Positions 1-13,344 of a stretch of 64,000 nucleotides of DNA are shown in pieces. Positions within the stretch are counted from its first letter, which is position 1, and each line of letters begins with the position of its first letter. The notes beneath the pieces are model-generated. The model had not been told where the DNA came from. It did no database searches and was given only the letters and a program-made list of their open reading frames with translations. The position numbers and the translations under genes are program-made. The DNA is from Uranotaenia lowii (Eukaryota > Arthropoda > Insecta > Diptera > Culicidae). Location: the NCBI RefSeq assembly GCF_029784155.1, contig NC_073693.1, positions 26,200,002 through 26,264,001 of the forward strand, written 5' to 3'.

Positions 1-3000
1 TTGAAAATATTGTAAATTTTGTAAATTTTGTAAATTTTGTCAATTTTGTAAATTTTGTAAATTTTGTAAATTTTGTAAATTTTGTAAATTTTGTAAATTT
101 TGTAAATTTTGTAAATTTTGTAATTTTTGTAAATTTTGTTAATTTTGTCAATTTTGTAAATTTTGTTAATTTTATCAATTTTGTCAATTTTGTAAATATT
201 GTAAATTTTGTAAATTTTGTAAATTTTGTAAATTTTGTAAATTTTGTTAATTTTGTAAATTTTGTAAATTTTGTAAATTTTGTAAATTTTGTAAATTTTG
301 TAAATTTTGTAAATTTTATAAATTTTGTAAATTTTGTAAATTTTGTAAATTTTGTAAATTTTGTAAATTTTGTAAATTTTGTAAATTTTGTAAATTTTGT
401 AAATTTTGTAAATTTTGTAAATTTTGTAAATTTTGAAAATATTGTAATATTTGTGAATTTTGTAAATTTTGCAAATTTTGTAAATTTTGTAAATTTTGTA
501 ATTTTTGTAAATTTTGTTAATTTTGTCAATTTTGTAAATTTTGTTAATTTTATCAATTTTGTCAATTTTGTAAATATTGTAAATTTTGTAAATTTTGTAA
601 ATTTTGTAAATTTTGTAAATTTTGTTAATTTTGTAAATTTTGTAAATTTTGTAAATTTTGTAAATTTTGTAAATTTTGAAAATATTGTAATATTTGTGAA
701 TTTTGTAAATTTTGCAAATTTTGTAAATTTTGTAAATTTTGTAATTTTTGTAAATTTTGTTAATTTTGTCAATTTTGTAAATTTTGTTAATTTTATCAAT
801 TTTGTCAATTTTGTAAATATTGTAAATTTTGTAAATTTTGTAAATTTTGTTAATTTTGTAAATTTTGTAAATTTTGTAAATTATGTAAATTTTGTAAATT
901 TTGTAAATTTTGTAAATTTTGTAAATTTTGTAAATTTTGTAACTTTTGTAAATTTTGTAAATTTTGTAAATTTTGTAAATTTTGTAAATTTTGTAAATTT
1001 TGTAAATTTTGTAAATTTTTTAAATTTTGTAAATTTTGTTAATTTTGTTAATTTTGTAAATTTTGTAAATTTTGTAAATTTTGTAAATTTTGAAAATATT
1101 GTAAATTTTGTAAATTTTGTAAATTTTGTCAATTTTGTAAATTTTGTAAATTTTGTAAATTTTGTAAATTTTGTAAATTTTGTAAATTTTGTAAATTTTG
1201 TAAATTTTGTAAATTTTGTAAATTTTGTAATTTTTGTAAATTTTGTTAATTTTGTCAATTTTGTAAATTTTGTTAATTTTATCAATTTTGTCAATTTTGT
1301 AAATATTGTAAATTTTGTAAATTTTGTAAATTTTGTAAATTTTGTAAATTTTGTTAATTTTGTAAATTTTGTAAATTTTGTAAATTTTGTAAATTTTGTA
1401 AATTTTGTAAATTTTGTAAATTTTATAAATTTTGTAAATTTTGTAAATTTTGTAAATTTTGTAAATTTTGTAAATTTTGTAAATTTTATAAATTTTGTAA
1501 ATTTTGTAAATTTTGTAAATTTTGTAAATTTTGTAAATTTTGTAAATTTTGTAAATTTTGTAAATTTTGTAAATTTTGTAAATTTTGTAAATTTTGTAAA
1601 TTTTGTAAATTTTGAAAATATTGTAATATTTGTGAATTTTGTAAATTTTGCAAATTTTGTAAATTTTGTAAATTTTGTAAATTTTGTAATTTTTGTAAAT
1701 TTTGTTAATTTTGTCAATTTTGTAAATTTTGTTAATTTTATCAATTTTGTCAATTTTGTAAATATTGTAAATTTTGTAAATTTTGTAAATTTTGTAAATT
1801 TTGTAAATTTTGTTAATTTTGTAAATTTTGTAAATTTTGTAAATTTTGTAAATTTTGTAAATTTTGTTAATTTTGTAAATTTTGTAAATTTTGTAAATTT
1901 TGTAAATTTTGTAAATTTTGAAAATATTGTAATATTTGTGAATTTTGTAAATTTTGCAAATTTTGTAAATTTTGTAAATTTTGTAATTTTTGTAAATTTT
2001 GTTAATTTTGTCAATTTTGTAAATTTTGTTAATTTTATCAATTTTGTCAATTTTGTAAATATTGTAAATTTTGTAAATTTTGTAAATTTTGTTAATTTTG
2101 TAAATTTTGTAAATTTTGTAAATTATGTAAATTTTGTAAATTTTGTAAATTTTGTAAATTTTGTAAATTTTGTAAATTTTGTAACTTTTGTAAATTTTGT
2201 AAATTTTGTAAATTTTGTAAATTTTGTAAATTTTGTAAATTTTGTAAATTTTGTAAATTTTTTAAATTTTGTAAATTTTGTTAATTTTGTTAATTTTGTA
2301 AATTTTGTAAATTTTGTAAATTTTGTAAATTTTGAAAATATTGTAAATTTTGTAAATTTTGTAAATTTTGTCAATTTTGTAAATTTTGTAAATTTTGTAA
2401 ATTTTGTAAATTTTGTAAATTTTGTAAATTTTGTAAATTTTGTAAATTTTGTAAATTTTGTAATTTTTGTAAATTTTGTTAATTTTGTCAATTTTGTAAA
2501 TTTTGTTAATTTTATCAATTTTGTCAATTTTGTAAATATTGTAAATTTTGTAAATTTTGTAAATTTTGTAAATTTTGTAAATTTTGTTAATTTTGTAAAT
2601 TTTGTAAATTTTGTAAATTTTGTAAATTTTGTAAATTTTGTAAATTTTGTAAATTTTATAAATTTTGTAAATTTTGTAAATTTTGTAAATTTTGTAAATT
2701 TTGTAAATTTTGTAAATTTTATAAATTTTGTAAATTTTGTAAATTTTGTAAATTTTGTAAATTTTGTAAATTTTGTAAATTTTGTAAATTTTGTAAATTT
2801 TGTAAATTTTGTAAATTTTGTAAATTTTGTAAATTTTGTAAATTTTGAAAATATTGTAATATTTGTGAATTTTGTAAATTTTGCAAATTTTGTAAATTTT
2901 GTAAATTTTGTAAATTTTGTAATTTTTGTAAATTTTGTTAATTTTGTCAATTTTGTAAATTTTGTTAATTTTATCAATTTTGTCAATTTTGTAAATATTG

Positions 3001-6000
3001 TAAATTTTGTAAATTTTGTAAATTTTGTAAATTTTGTAAATTTTGTTAATTTTGTAAATTTTGTAAATTTTGTAAATTTTGTAAATTTTGTAAATTTTGT
3101 AAATTTTGTAAATTTTATAAATTTTGTAAATTTTGTAAATTTTGTAAATTTTGTAAATTTTGTAAATTTTGTAAATTTTGTAAATTTTGTAAATTTTGTA
3201 AATTTTGTAAATTTTGTAAATTTTGTAAATTTTGTAAATTTTGAAAATATTGTAATATTTGTGAATTTTGTAAATTTTGCAAATTTTGTAAATTTTGTAA
3301 ATTTTGTAATTTTTGTAAATTTTGTAAATTTTGTAAATTTTGTAAATTTTGTAAATTTTGTCAATTTTGTTAATTTTATCAATTTTGTCAATTTTGTAAA
3401 TTTTGTAAATTTTGTAAATTTTGTAAATTTTGTAAATTTTGTAAATTTTGTAAATTTTGTAATTTTTGTAAATTTTGTTAATTTTGTCAATTTTGTAAAT
3501 TTTGTTAATTTTATCAATTTTGTCAATTTTGTAAATATTGTAAATTTTGTAAATTTTGTAAATTTTGTAAATTTTGTAAATTTTGTTAATTTTGTAAATT
3601 TTGTAAATTTTGTAAATTTTGTAAATTTTGTAAATTTTGTAAATTTTGTAAATTTTGTCAATTTTGTAAATTTTGAAAATATTGTAATATTTGTGAATTT
3701 TGTAAATTTTGCAAATTTTGTAAATTTTGTAAATTTTGTAATTTTTGTAAATTTTGTTAATTTTGTCAATTTTGTAAATTTTGTAAATTTTGTAAATTTT
3801 GTAAATTTTGTAAATTTTGTAAATTTTGTAAATTTTGTAAATTTTGTAAATTTTGTAAATTTTGTAAATTTTGTAAATTTTGTAAATTTTGTAAATTTTG
3901 TAAATTTTGTAAATTTTGTAAATTTTGTAAATTTTGTAAATTTTGTAAATTTTGTAAATTTTGTAAATTATGTAAATTTTGTAAATTTTGTAAATTTTGT
4001 AAATTTTGTAAATTTTGTAAATTTTGTAAATTTTGAAAATATTGTAAATTTTGTAAATTTTGTAAATTTTGTCAATTTTGTTAATTTTGTAAATTTTGTA
4101 AATTTTGTAAATTTTGTAAATTTTGTAAATTTTGTAAATTTTGTAAATTTTGTAATTTTTGTAAATTTTGTTAATTTTGTCAATTTTGTAAATTTTGTTA
4201 ATTTTATCAATTTTGTCAATTTTGTAAATATTGTAAATTTTGTAAATTTTGTAAATTTTGTAAATTTTGTAAATTTTGTTAATTTTGTAAATTTTGTAAA
4301 TTTTGTAAATTTTGTAAATTTTGTAAATTTTGTAAATTTTGTAAATTTTATAAATTTTGTAAATTTTGTAAATTTTGTAAATTTTGTAAATTTTGTAAAT
4401 TTTGTAAATTTTGTAAATTTTGTAAATTTTGTAAATTTTGTAAATTTTGTAAATTTTGTAAATTTTGAAAATATTGTAATATTTGTGAATTTTGTAAATT
4501 TTGCAAATTTTGTAAATTTTGTAAATTTTGTAATTTTTGTAAATTTTGTTAATTTTGTCAATTTTGTAAATTTTGTTAATTTTATCAATTTTGTCAATTT
4601 TGTAAATATTGTAAATTTTGTAAATTTTGTAAATTTTGTAAATTTTGTAAATTTTGTTAATTTTGTAAATTTTGTAAATTTTGTAAATTTTGTAAATTTT
4701 GTAAATTTTGTAAATTTTGTAAATTTTATAAATTTTGTAAATTTTGTAAATTTTGTAAATTTTGTAATTTTTGTAAATTTTGTTAATTTTGTCAATTTTG
4801 TAAATTTTGTTAATTTTATCAATTTTGTCAATTTTGTAAATATTGTAAATTTTGTAAGTTTTGTAAATTTTGTAAATTTTGTAAATTTTGTTAATTTTGT
4901 AAATTTTGTAAATTTTGTAAATTTTGTAAATTTTGTAAATTTTGTAAATTTTGTAAATTTTATAAATTTTGTAAATTTTGTAAATTTTGTAAATTTTGTA
5001 AATTTTGTAAATTTTGTAAATTTTATAAATTTTGTAAATTTTGTAAATTTTGTAAATTTTGTAAATTTTGTAAATTTTGTAAATTTTGTAAATTTTGTAA
5101 ATTTTGTAAATTTTGTAAATTTTGTAAATTTTGTAAATTTTGTAAATTTTGAAAATATTGTAATATTTGTGAATTTTGTAAATTTTGCAAATTTTGTAAA
5201 TTTTGTAAATTTTGTAATTTTTGTAAATTTTGTTAATTTTGTCAATTTTGTAAATTTTGTTAATTTTATCAATTTTGTCAATTTTGTAAATATTGTAAAT
5301 TTTGTAAATTTTGTAAATTTTGTAAATTTTGTAAATTTTGTTAATTTTGTAAATTTTGTAAATTTTGTAAATTTTGTAAATTTTGTAAATTTTGTAAATT
5401 TTGTAAATTTTATAAATTTTGTAAATTTTGTAAATTTTGTAAATTTTGTAAATTTTGTAAATTTTGTAAATTTTGTAAATTTTGTAAATTTTGTAAATTT
5501 TGTAAATTTTGTAAATTTTGTAAATTTTGTAAATTTTGTAAATTTTGAAAATATTGTAATATTTGTGAATTTTGTAAATTTTGCAAATTTTGTAAATTTT
5601 GTAAATTTTGTAATTTTTGTAAATTTTGTAAATTTTGTAAATTTTGTAAATTTTGTAAATTTTGTCAATTTTGTTAATTTTATCAATTTTGTCAATTTTG
5701 TAAATTTTGTAAATTTTGTAAATTTTGTAAATTTTGTAAATTTTGTAAATTTTGTAAATTTTGTAATTTTTGTAAATTTTGTTAATTTTGTCAATTTTGT
5801 AAATTTTGTTAATTTTATCAATTTTGTCAATTTTGTAAATATTGTAAATTTTGTAAATTTTGTAAATTTTGTAAATTTTGTAAATTTTGTTAATTTTGTA
5901 AATTTTGTAAATTTTGTAAATTTTGTAAATTTTGTAAATTTTGTAAATTTTGTAAATTTTGTAAATTTTGTAAATTTTGAAAATATTGTAATATTTGTGA

Positions 6001-9000
6001 ATTTTGTAAATTTTGCAAATTTTGTAAATTTTGTAAATTTTGTAATTTTTGTAAATTTTGTTAATTTTGTCAATTTTGTAAATTTTGTAAATTTTGTAAA
6101 TTTTGTAAATTTTGTAAATTTTGTAAATTTTGTAAATTTTGTAAATTTTGTAAATTTTGTTAATTTTGTAAATTTTGTAAATTTTGTAAATTTTGTAAAT
6201 TTTGTAAATTTTGTAAATTTTGTAAATTTTGTAAATTTTGTAAATTTTGTAAATTATGTAAATTTTGTAAATTTTGTAAATTTTGTAAATTTTGTAAATT
6301 TTGTAAATTTTGTAAATTTTGAAAATATTGTAAATTTTGTAAATTTTGTAAATTTTGTCAATTTTGTAAATTTTGTAAATTTTGTAAATTTTGTAAATTT
6401 TGTAAATTTTGTAAATTTTGTAAATTTTGTAAATTTTGTAATTTTTGTAAATTTTGTTAATTTTGTCAATTTTGTAAATTTTGTTAATTTTATCAATTTT
6501 GTCAATTTTGTAAATATTGTAAATTTTGTAAATTTTGTAAATTTTGTAAATTTTGTAAATTTTGTTAATTTTGTAAATTTTGTAAATTTTGTAAATTTTG
6601 TAAATTTTGTAAATTTTGTAAATTTTGTAAATTTTATAAATTTTGTAAATTTTGTAAATTTTGTAAATTTTGTAAATTTTGTAAATTTTGTAAATTTTGT
6701 AAATTTTGTAAATTTTGTAAATTTTGTAAATTTTGTAAATTTTGTAAATTTTGAAAATATTGTAATATTTGTGAATTTTGTAAATTTTGCAAATTTTGTA
6801 AATTTTGTAAATTTTGTAATTTTTGTAAATTTTGTTAATTTTGTCAATTTTGTAAATTTTGTTAATTTTATCAATTTTGTCAATTTTGTAAATATTGTAA
6901 ATTTTGTAAATTTTGTAAATTTTGTAAATTTTGTAAATTTTGTTAATTTTGTAAATTTTGTAAATTTTGTAAATTTTGTAAATTTTGTAAATTTTGAAAA
7001 TATTGTAATATTTGTGAATTTTGTAAATTTTGCAAATTTTGTAAATTTTGTAAATTTTGTAATTTTTGTAAATTTTGTTAATTTTGTCAATTTTGTAAAT
7101 TTTGTTAATTTTATCAATTTTGTCAATTTTGTAAATATTGTAAATTTTGTAAATTTTGTAAATTTTGTTAATTTTGTAAATTTTGTAAATTTTGTAAATT
7201 ATGTAAATTTTGTAAATTTTGTAAATTTTGTAAATTTTGTAAATTTTGTAAATTTTGTAACTTTTGTAAATTTTGTAAATTTTGTAAATTTTGTAAATTT
7301 TGTAAATTTTGTAAATTTTGTAAATTTTGTAAATTTTTTAAATTTTGTAAATTTTGTTAATTTTGTTAATTTTGTAAATTTTGTAAATTTTGTAAATTTT
7401 GTAAATTTTGAAAATATTGTAAATTTTGTAAATTTTGTAAATTTTGTCAATTTTGTAAATTTTGTAAATTTTGTAAATTTTGTAAATTTTGTAAATTTTG
7501 TAAATTTTGTAAATTTTGTAAATTTTGTAAATTTTGTAATTTTTGTAAATTTTGTTAATTTTGTCAATTTTGTAAATTTTGTTAATTTTATCAATTTTGT
7601 CAATTTTGTAAATATTGTAAATTTTGTAAATTTTGTAAATTTTGTAAATTTTGTAAATTTTGTTAATTTTGTAAATTTTGTAAATTTTGTAAATTTTGTA
7701 AATTTTGTAAATTTTGTAAATTTTGTAAATTTTATAAATTTTGTAAATTTTGTAAATTTTGTAAATTTTGTAAATTTTGTAAATTTTGTAAATTTTATAA
7801 ATTTTGTAAATTTTGTAAATTTTGTAAATTTTGTAAATTTTGTAAATTTTGTAAATTTTGTAAATTTTGTAAATTTTGTAAATTTTGTAAATTTTGTAAA
7901 TTTTGTAAATTTTGTAAATTTTGAAAATATTGTAATATTTGTGAATTTTGTAAATTTTGCAAATTTTGTAAATTTTGTAAATTTTGTAAATTTTGTAATT
8001 TTTGTAAATTTTGTTAATTTTGTCAATTTTGTAAATTTTGTTAATTTTATCAATTTTGTCAATTTTGTAAATATTGTAAATTTTGTAAATTTTGTAAATT
8101 TTGTAAATTTTGTAAATTTTGTTAATTTTGTAAATTTTGTAAATTTTGTAAATTTTGTAAATTTTGTAAATTTTGTAAATTTTATAAATTTTGTAAATTT
8201 TGTAAATTTTGTAAATTTTGTAAATTTTGTAAATTTTGTAAATTTTGTAAATTTTGTAAATTTTGTAAATTTTGTAAATTTTGTAAATTTTGTAAATTTT
8301 GTAAATTTTGAAAATATTGTAATATTTGTGAATTTTGTAAATTTTGCAAATTTTGTAAATTTTGTAAATTTTGTAATTTTTGTAAATTTTGTAAATTTTG
8401 TAAATTTTGTAAATTTTGTAAATTTTGTCAATTTTGTTAATTTTATCAATTTTGTCAATTTTGTAAATTTTGTAAATTTTGTAAATTTTGTAAATTTTGT
8501 AAATTTTGTAAATTTTGTAAATTTTGTAAATTTTGTAAATTTTGTAATTTTTGTAAATTTTGTTAATTTTGTCAATTTTGTAAATTTTGTTAATTTTATC
8601 AATTTTGTCAATTTTGTAAATATTGTAAATTTTGTAAATTTTGTAAATTTTGTAAATTTTGTAAATTTTGTTAATTTTGTAAATTTTGTAAATTTTGTAA
8701 ATTTTGTAAATTTTGTAAATTTTGTAAATTTTGTAAATTTTGTAAATTTTGTAAATTTTGTAAATTTTGAAAATATTGTAATATTTGTGAATTTTGTAAA
8801 TTTTGCAAATTTTGTAAATTTTGTAAATTTTGTAATTTTTGTAAATTTTGTTAATTTTGTCAATTTTGTAAATTTTGTAAATTTTGTAAATTTTGTAAAT
8901 TTTGTAAATTTTGTAAATTTTGTAAATTTTGTAAATTTTGTAAATTTTGTAAATTTTGTAAATTTTGTAAATTTTGTAAATTTTGTAAATTTTGTAAATT

Positions 9001-11855
9001 TTGTAAATTTTGTAAATTTTGTAAATTTTGTAAATTTTGTAAATTTTGTAAATTATGTAAATTTTGTAAATTTTGTAAATTTTGTAAATTTTGTAAATTT
9101 TGTAAATTTTGTAAATTTTGAAAATATTGTAAATTTTGTAAATTTTGTAAATTTTGTCAATTTTGTAAATTTTGTAAATTTTGTAAATTTTGTAAATTTT
9201 GTAAATTTTGTAAATTTTGTAAATTTTGTAAATTTTGTAATTTTTGTAAATTTTGTTAATTTTGTCAATTTTGTAAATTTTGTTAATTTTATCAATTTTG
9301 TCAATTTTGTAAATATTGTAAATTTTGTAAATTTTGTAAATTTTGTAAATTTTGTAAATTTTGTTAATTTTGTAAATTTTGTAAATTTTGTAAATTTTGT
9401 AAATTTTGTAAATTTTGTAAATTTTGTAAATTTTATAAATTTTGTAAATTTTGTAAATTTTGTAAATTTTGTAAATTTTGTAAATTTTGTAAATTTTGTA
9501 AATTTTGTAAATTTTGTAAATTTTGTAAATTTTGTAAATTTTGTAAATTTTGAAAATATTGTAATATTTGTGAATTTTGTAAATTTTGCAAATTTTGTAA
9601 ATTTTGTAAATTTTGTAATTTTTGTAAATTTTGTTAATTTTGTCAATTTTGTAAATTTTGTTAATTTTATCAATTTTGTCAATTTTGTAAATATTGTAAA
9701 TTTTGTAAATTTTGTAAATTTTGTAAATTTTGTAAATTTTGTTAATTTTGTAAATTTTGTAAATTTTGTAAATTTTGTAAATTTTGTAAATTTTGTAAAT
9801 TTTGTAAATTTTATAAATTTTGTAAATTTTGTAAATTTTGTAAATTTTGTAAATTTTGTAAATTTTGTAAATTTTGTAAATTTTGTAAATTTTGTAAATT
9901 TTGTAAATTTTGTAAATTTTGTAAATTTTGTAAATTTTGTAAATTTTGAAAATATTGTAATATTTGTGAATTTTGTAAATTTTGCAAATTTTGTAAATTT
10001 TGTAAATTTTGTAATTTTTGTAAATTTTGTAAATTTTGTAAATTTTGTAAATTTTGTAAATTTTGTCAATTTTGTTAATTTTATCAATTTTGTCAATTTT
10101 GTAAATTTTGTAAATTTTGTAAATTTTGTAAATTTTGTAAATTTTGTAAATTTTGTAAATTTTGTAATTTTTGTAAATTTTGTTAATTTTGTCAATTTTG
10201 TAAATTTTGTTAATTTTATCAATTTTGTCAATTTTGTAAATATTGTAAATTTTGTAAATTTTGTAAATTTTGTAAATTTTGTAAATTTTGTAAATTTTGT
10301 AAATTTTGTAAATTTTGTAAATTTTGTAAATTTTGTAAATTTTGTAAATTTTGTAATTTTTGTAAATTTTGTTAATTTTGTCAATTTTGTAAATTTTGTT
10401 AATTTTATCAATTTTGTCAATTTTGTAAATATTGTAAATTTTGTAAATTTTGTAAATTTTGTAAATTTTGTAAATTTTGTTAATTTTGTAAATTTTGTAA
10501 ATTTTGTAAATTTTGTAAATTTTGTAAATTTTGTAAATTTTGTAAATTTTATAAATTTTGTAAATTTTGTAAATTTTGTAAATTTTGTAAATTTTGTAAA
10601 TTTTGTAAATTTTGTAAATTTTGTAAATTTTGTAAATTTTGTAAATTTTGTAAATTTTGTAAATTTTGTAAATTTTGTAAATTTTGAAAATATTGTAATA
10701 TTTGTGAATTTTGTAAATTTTGTAAATTTTGTAAATTTTGTAAATTTTGAAAATATTGTAAATTTTGTAAATTTTGTAAATTTTGTCAATTTTGTAAATT
10801 TTGTAAATTTTGTAAATTTTGTAAATTTTGTAAATTTTGTAAATTTTGTAAATTTTGTAAATTTTGTAAATTTTGTAATTTTTGTAAATTTTGTTAATTT
10901 TGTCAATTTTGTAAATTTTGTTAATTTTATCAATTTTGTCAATTTTGTAAATATTGTAAATTTTGTAAATTTTGTAAATTTTGTAAATTTTGTAAATTTT
11001 GTTAATTTTATAAATTTTGTAAATTTTGTAAATTTTGTAAATTTTGTAAATTTTGTAAATTTTGTAAATTTTATAAATTTTGTAAATTTTGTAAATTTTG
11101 TAAATTTTGTAAATTTTGTAAATTTTGTAAATTTTGTAAATTTTGTAAATTTTGTAAATTTTGTAAATTTTGTAAATTTTGTAAATTTTGTAAATTTTGA
11201 AAATATTGTAATATTTGTGAATTTTGTAAATTTTGCAAATTTTGTAAATTTTGTAAATTTTGTAATTTTTGTAAATTTTGTTAATTTTGTCAATTTTGTA
11301 AATTTTGTTAATTTTATCAATTTTGTCAATTTTGTAAATATTGTAAATTTTGTAAATTTTGTAAATTTTGTAAATTTTGTAAATTTTGTTAATTTTGTAA
11401 ATTTTGTAAATTTTGTAAATTTTGTAAATTTTGTTAATTTTGTAAATTTTGTAAATTTTATAAATTTTGTAAATTTTGTAAATTTTGTAAATTTTGTAAA
11501 TTTTGTAAATTTTGTAAATTTTGTAAATTTTGTAAATTTTGTAAATTTTGTAAATTTTGTAAATTTTGTAAATTTTGTAAATTTTGTAAATTTTGAAAAT
11601 ATTGTAATATTTGTGAATTTTGTAAATTTTGCAAATTTTGTAAATTTTGTAAATTTTGTAATTTTTGTAAATTTTGTAAATTTTGTAAATTTTGTAAATT
11701 TTGTAAATTTTGTAAATTTTGTTAATTTTGTAAATTTTGTCAATTTTGTAAATTTTGTAAATTTTGTAAATTTAGAAAATTTTATAAATTTTGTAAATTT
11801 TGTAAATTTTGTAAATTTTGTAAATTTTGTAAATTTTGTAAATTTTGTAAATTTT
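1..11855. repeat. 9-bp satellite array, unit TTTTGTAAA, with higher-order structure
   Basis: About 1,300 tandem copies of a 9-bp unit, TTTTGTAAA on the + strand, fill this stretch. Single-base variant units (TTTTGTTAA, TTTTGTCAA, TTTTATCAA, TTTTGCAAA, TTTTATAAA, ATTGTAAAT, TTTTGAAAA, TTTTTGTAA) are not random. They recur in fixed order in blocks such as those starting near 508, 748, 1227, 1690, 1986, 2460 and 2921. That is the pattern of a higher-order repeat. Almost all spacings I measured between marker variants are multiples of 9, so the phase is kept and one + frame stays open for many kilobases as repeating Asn-Phe-Val. I read this as non-coding satellite DNA. Confidence 0.97.
2125..4300. 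repeat. satellite segment duplicated about 5.08 kb downstream (7201 to about 9400)
   Basis: Marker variants recur in the same order at a near-constant offset. The unit containing ATG is at 2125 and 7201, the TAACTTTTG unit near 2183 and 7259, the run of extra T near 2263 and 7339, GAAAATATTG near 2334 and 7410, and TTTTATAAA near 2656/2716 and 7732/7792. The offset is 5,076 bp (564 units) and later changes by one or two 9-bp units (5,067, 5,085). A shorter copy, offset 1,242 bp (138 units), begins near 883. It could be unequal exchange within the array or an assembly duplication. The end points are approximate. Confidence 0.8.
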
Positions 11856-12844
11856 GTCAATTTTGTCAATTTTGTCAATTTTGTCAATTTTGTCAATTTT
11901 GTCAATTTTGTCAATTTTGTCAATTTTGTCAATTTTGTCAATTTTGTCAATTTTGTCAATTTTGTCAGTTTTGTCAATTTTGTCAATTTTGTCAATTTTG
12001 TCAATTTTGTCAATTTTGTCAATTTTGTCAATTTTGTCAATTTTGTCTATTTTGTCAATTTTGTCAATTTTGTCAATTTTGTCAATTTTGTCTATTTTGC
12101 CAATTTTGTCAATTTTGTCAATTTTGTCAATTTTGTCAATTTTGTCAATTTTGTCAATTTTGTCAATTTTGTCAATTTTGTCAATTTTGTCAATTTTGTC
12201 AATTTTGTCAATTTTGTCAATTTTGTCAATTTTGTCAATTTTGTCAATTTTGTCAATTTTGTCAATTTTGTCAATTTTGTCAATTTTGTCAATTTTGTCA
12301 ATTTTGTCAATTTTGTCAATTTTGTCAATTTTGTCAATTTTGTCAATTTTGTCAATTTTGTCAATTTTGTCAATTTTGTCAATTTTGTCAATTTTGTCAA
12401 TTTTGTCAATTTTGTCAATTTTGTCAATTTTGTCAATTTTGTCAATTTTGTCAATTTTGTCAATTTTGTCAATTTTGTCAATTTTGTCAATTTTGTCAAT
12501 TTTGTCAATTTTGTCAATTTTGTCAATTTTGTCAATTTTGTCAATTTTGTCAATTTTGTCAATTTTGTCAATTTTGTCAATTTTGTCAATTTTGTCAATT
12601 TTGTCAATTTTGTCAATTTTGTCAATTTTGTCAATTTTGTCAATTTTGTCAATTTTGTCAATTTTGTCAATTTTGTCAATTTTGTCAATTTTGTCAATTT
12701 TGTCAATTTTGTCAATTTTGTCAATTTTGTCAATTTTGTCAATTTTGTCAATTTTGTCAATTTTGTCAATTTTGTCAATTTTGTCAATTTTGTCAATTTT
12801 GTCAATTTTGTCAATTTTGTCAATTTTGTCAATTTTGTCAATTT
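11856..12844. repeat. homogeneous 9-bp satellite array, unit TTTTGTCAA
   Basis: About 110 tandem copies of TTTTGTCAA run with only a handful of substitutions (for example near 11968, 12046, 12091 and 12099) up to the assembly gap. This unit is a minority variant in the array to the left, so the block looks like local homogenisation of one variant. The boundary at 11856 is where units switch from GTA to GTC. Confidence 0.96.
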
Positions 12845-13344
12845 NNNNNNNNNNNNNNNNNNNNNNNNNNNNNNNNNNNNNNNNNNNNNNNNNNNNNNNN
12901 NNNNNNNNNNNNNNNNNNNNNNNNNNNNNNNNNNNNNNNNNNNNNNNNNNNNNNNNNNNNNNNNNNNNNNNNNNNNNNNNNNNNNNNNNNNNNNNNNNNN
13001 NNNNNNNNNNNNNNNNNNNNNNNNNNNNNNNNNNNNNNNNNNNNNNNNNNNNNNNNNNNNNNNNNNNNNNNNNNNNNNNNNNNNNNNNNNNNNNNNNNNN
13101 NNNNNNNNNNNNNNNNNNNNNNNNNNNNNNNNNNNNNNNNNNNNNNNNNNNNNNNNNNNNNNNNNNNNNNNNNNNNNNNNNNNNNNNNNNNNNNNNNNNN
13201 NNNNNNNNNNNNNNNNNNNNNNNNNNNNNNNNNNNNNNNNNNNNNNNNNNNNNNNNNNNNNNNNNNNNNNNNNNNNNNNNNNNNNNNNNNNNNNNNNNNN
13301 NNNNNNNNNNNNNNNNNNNNNNNNNNNNNNNNNNNNNNNNNNNN
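12845..13344. other. assembly gap, exactly 500 N
   Basis: The run of N is exactly 500 long, a value typical of an arbitrary placeholder, so the true distance between the two flanking satellite blocks is unknown. Any reading frame drawn across it is meaningless. The satellite orientation differs on its two sides. Confidence 0.99.
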
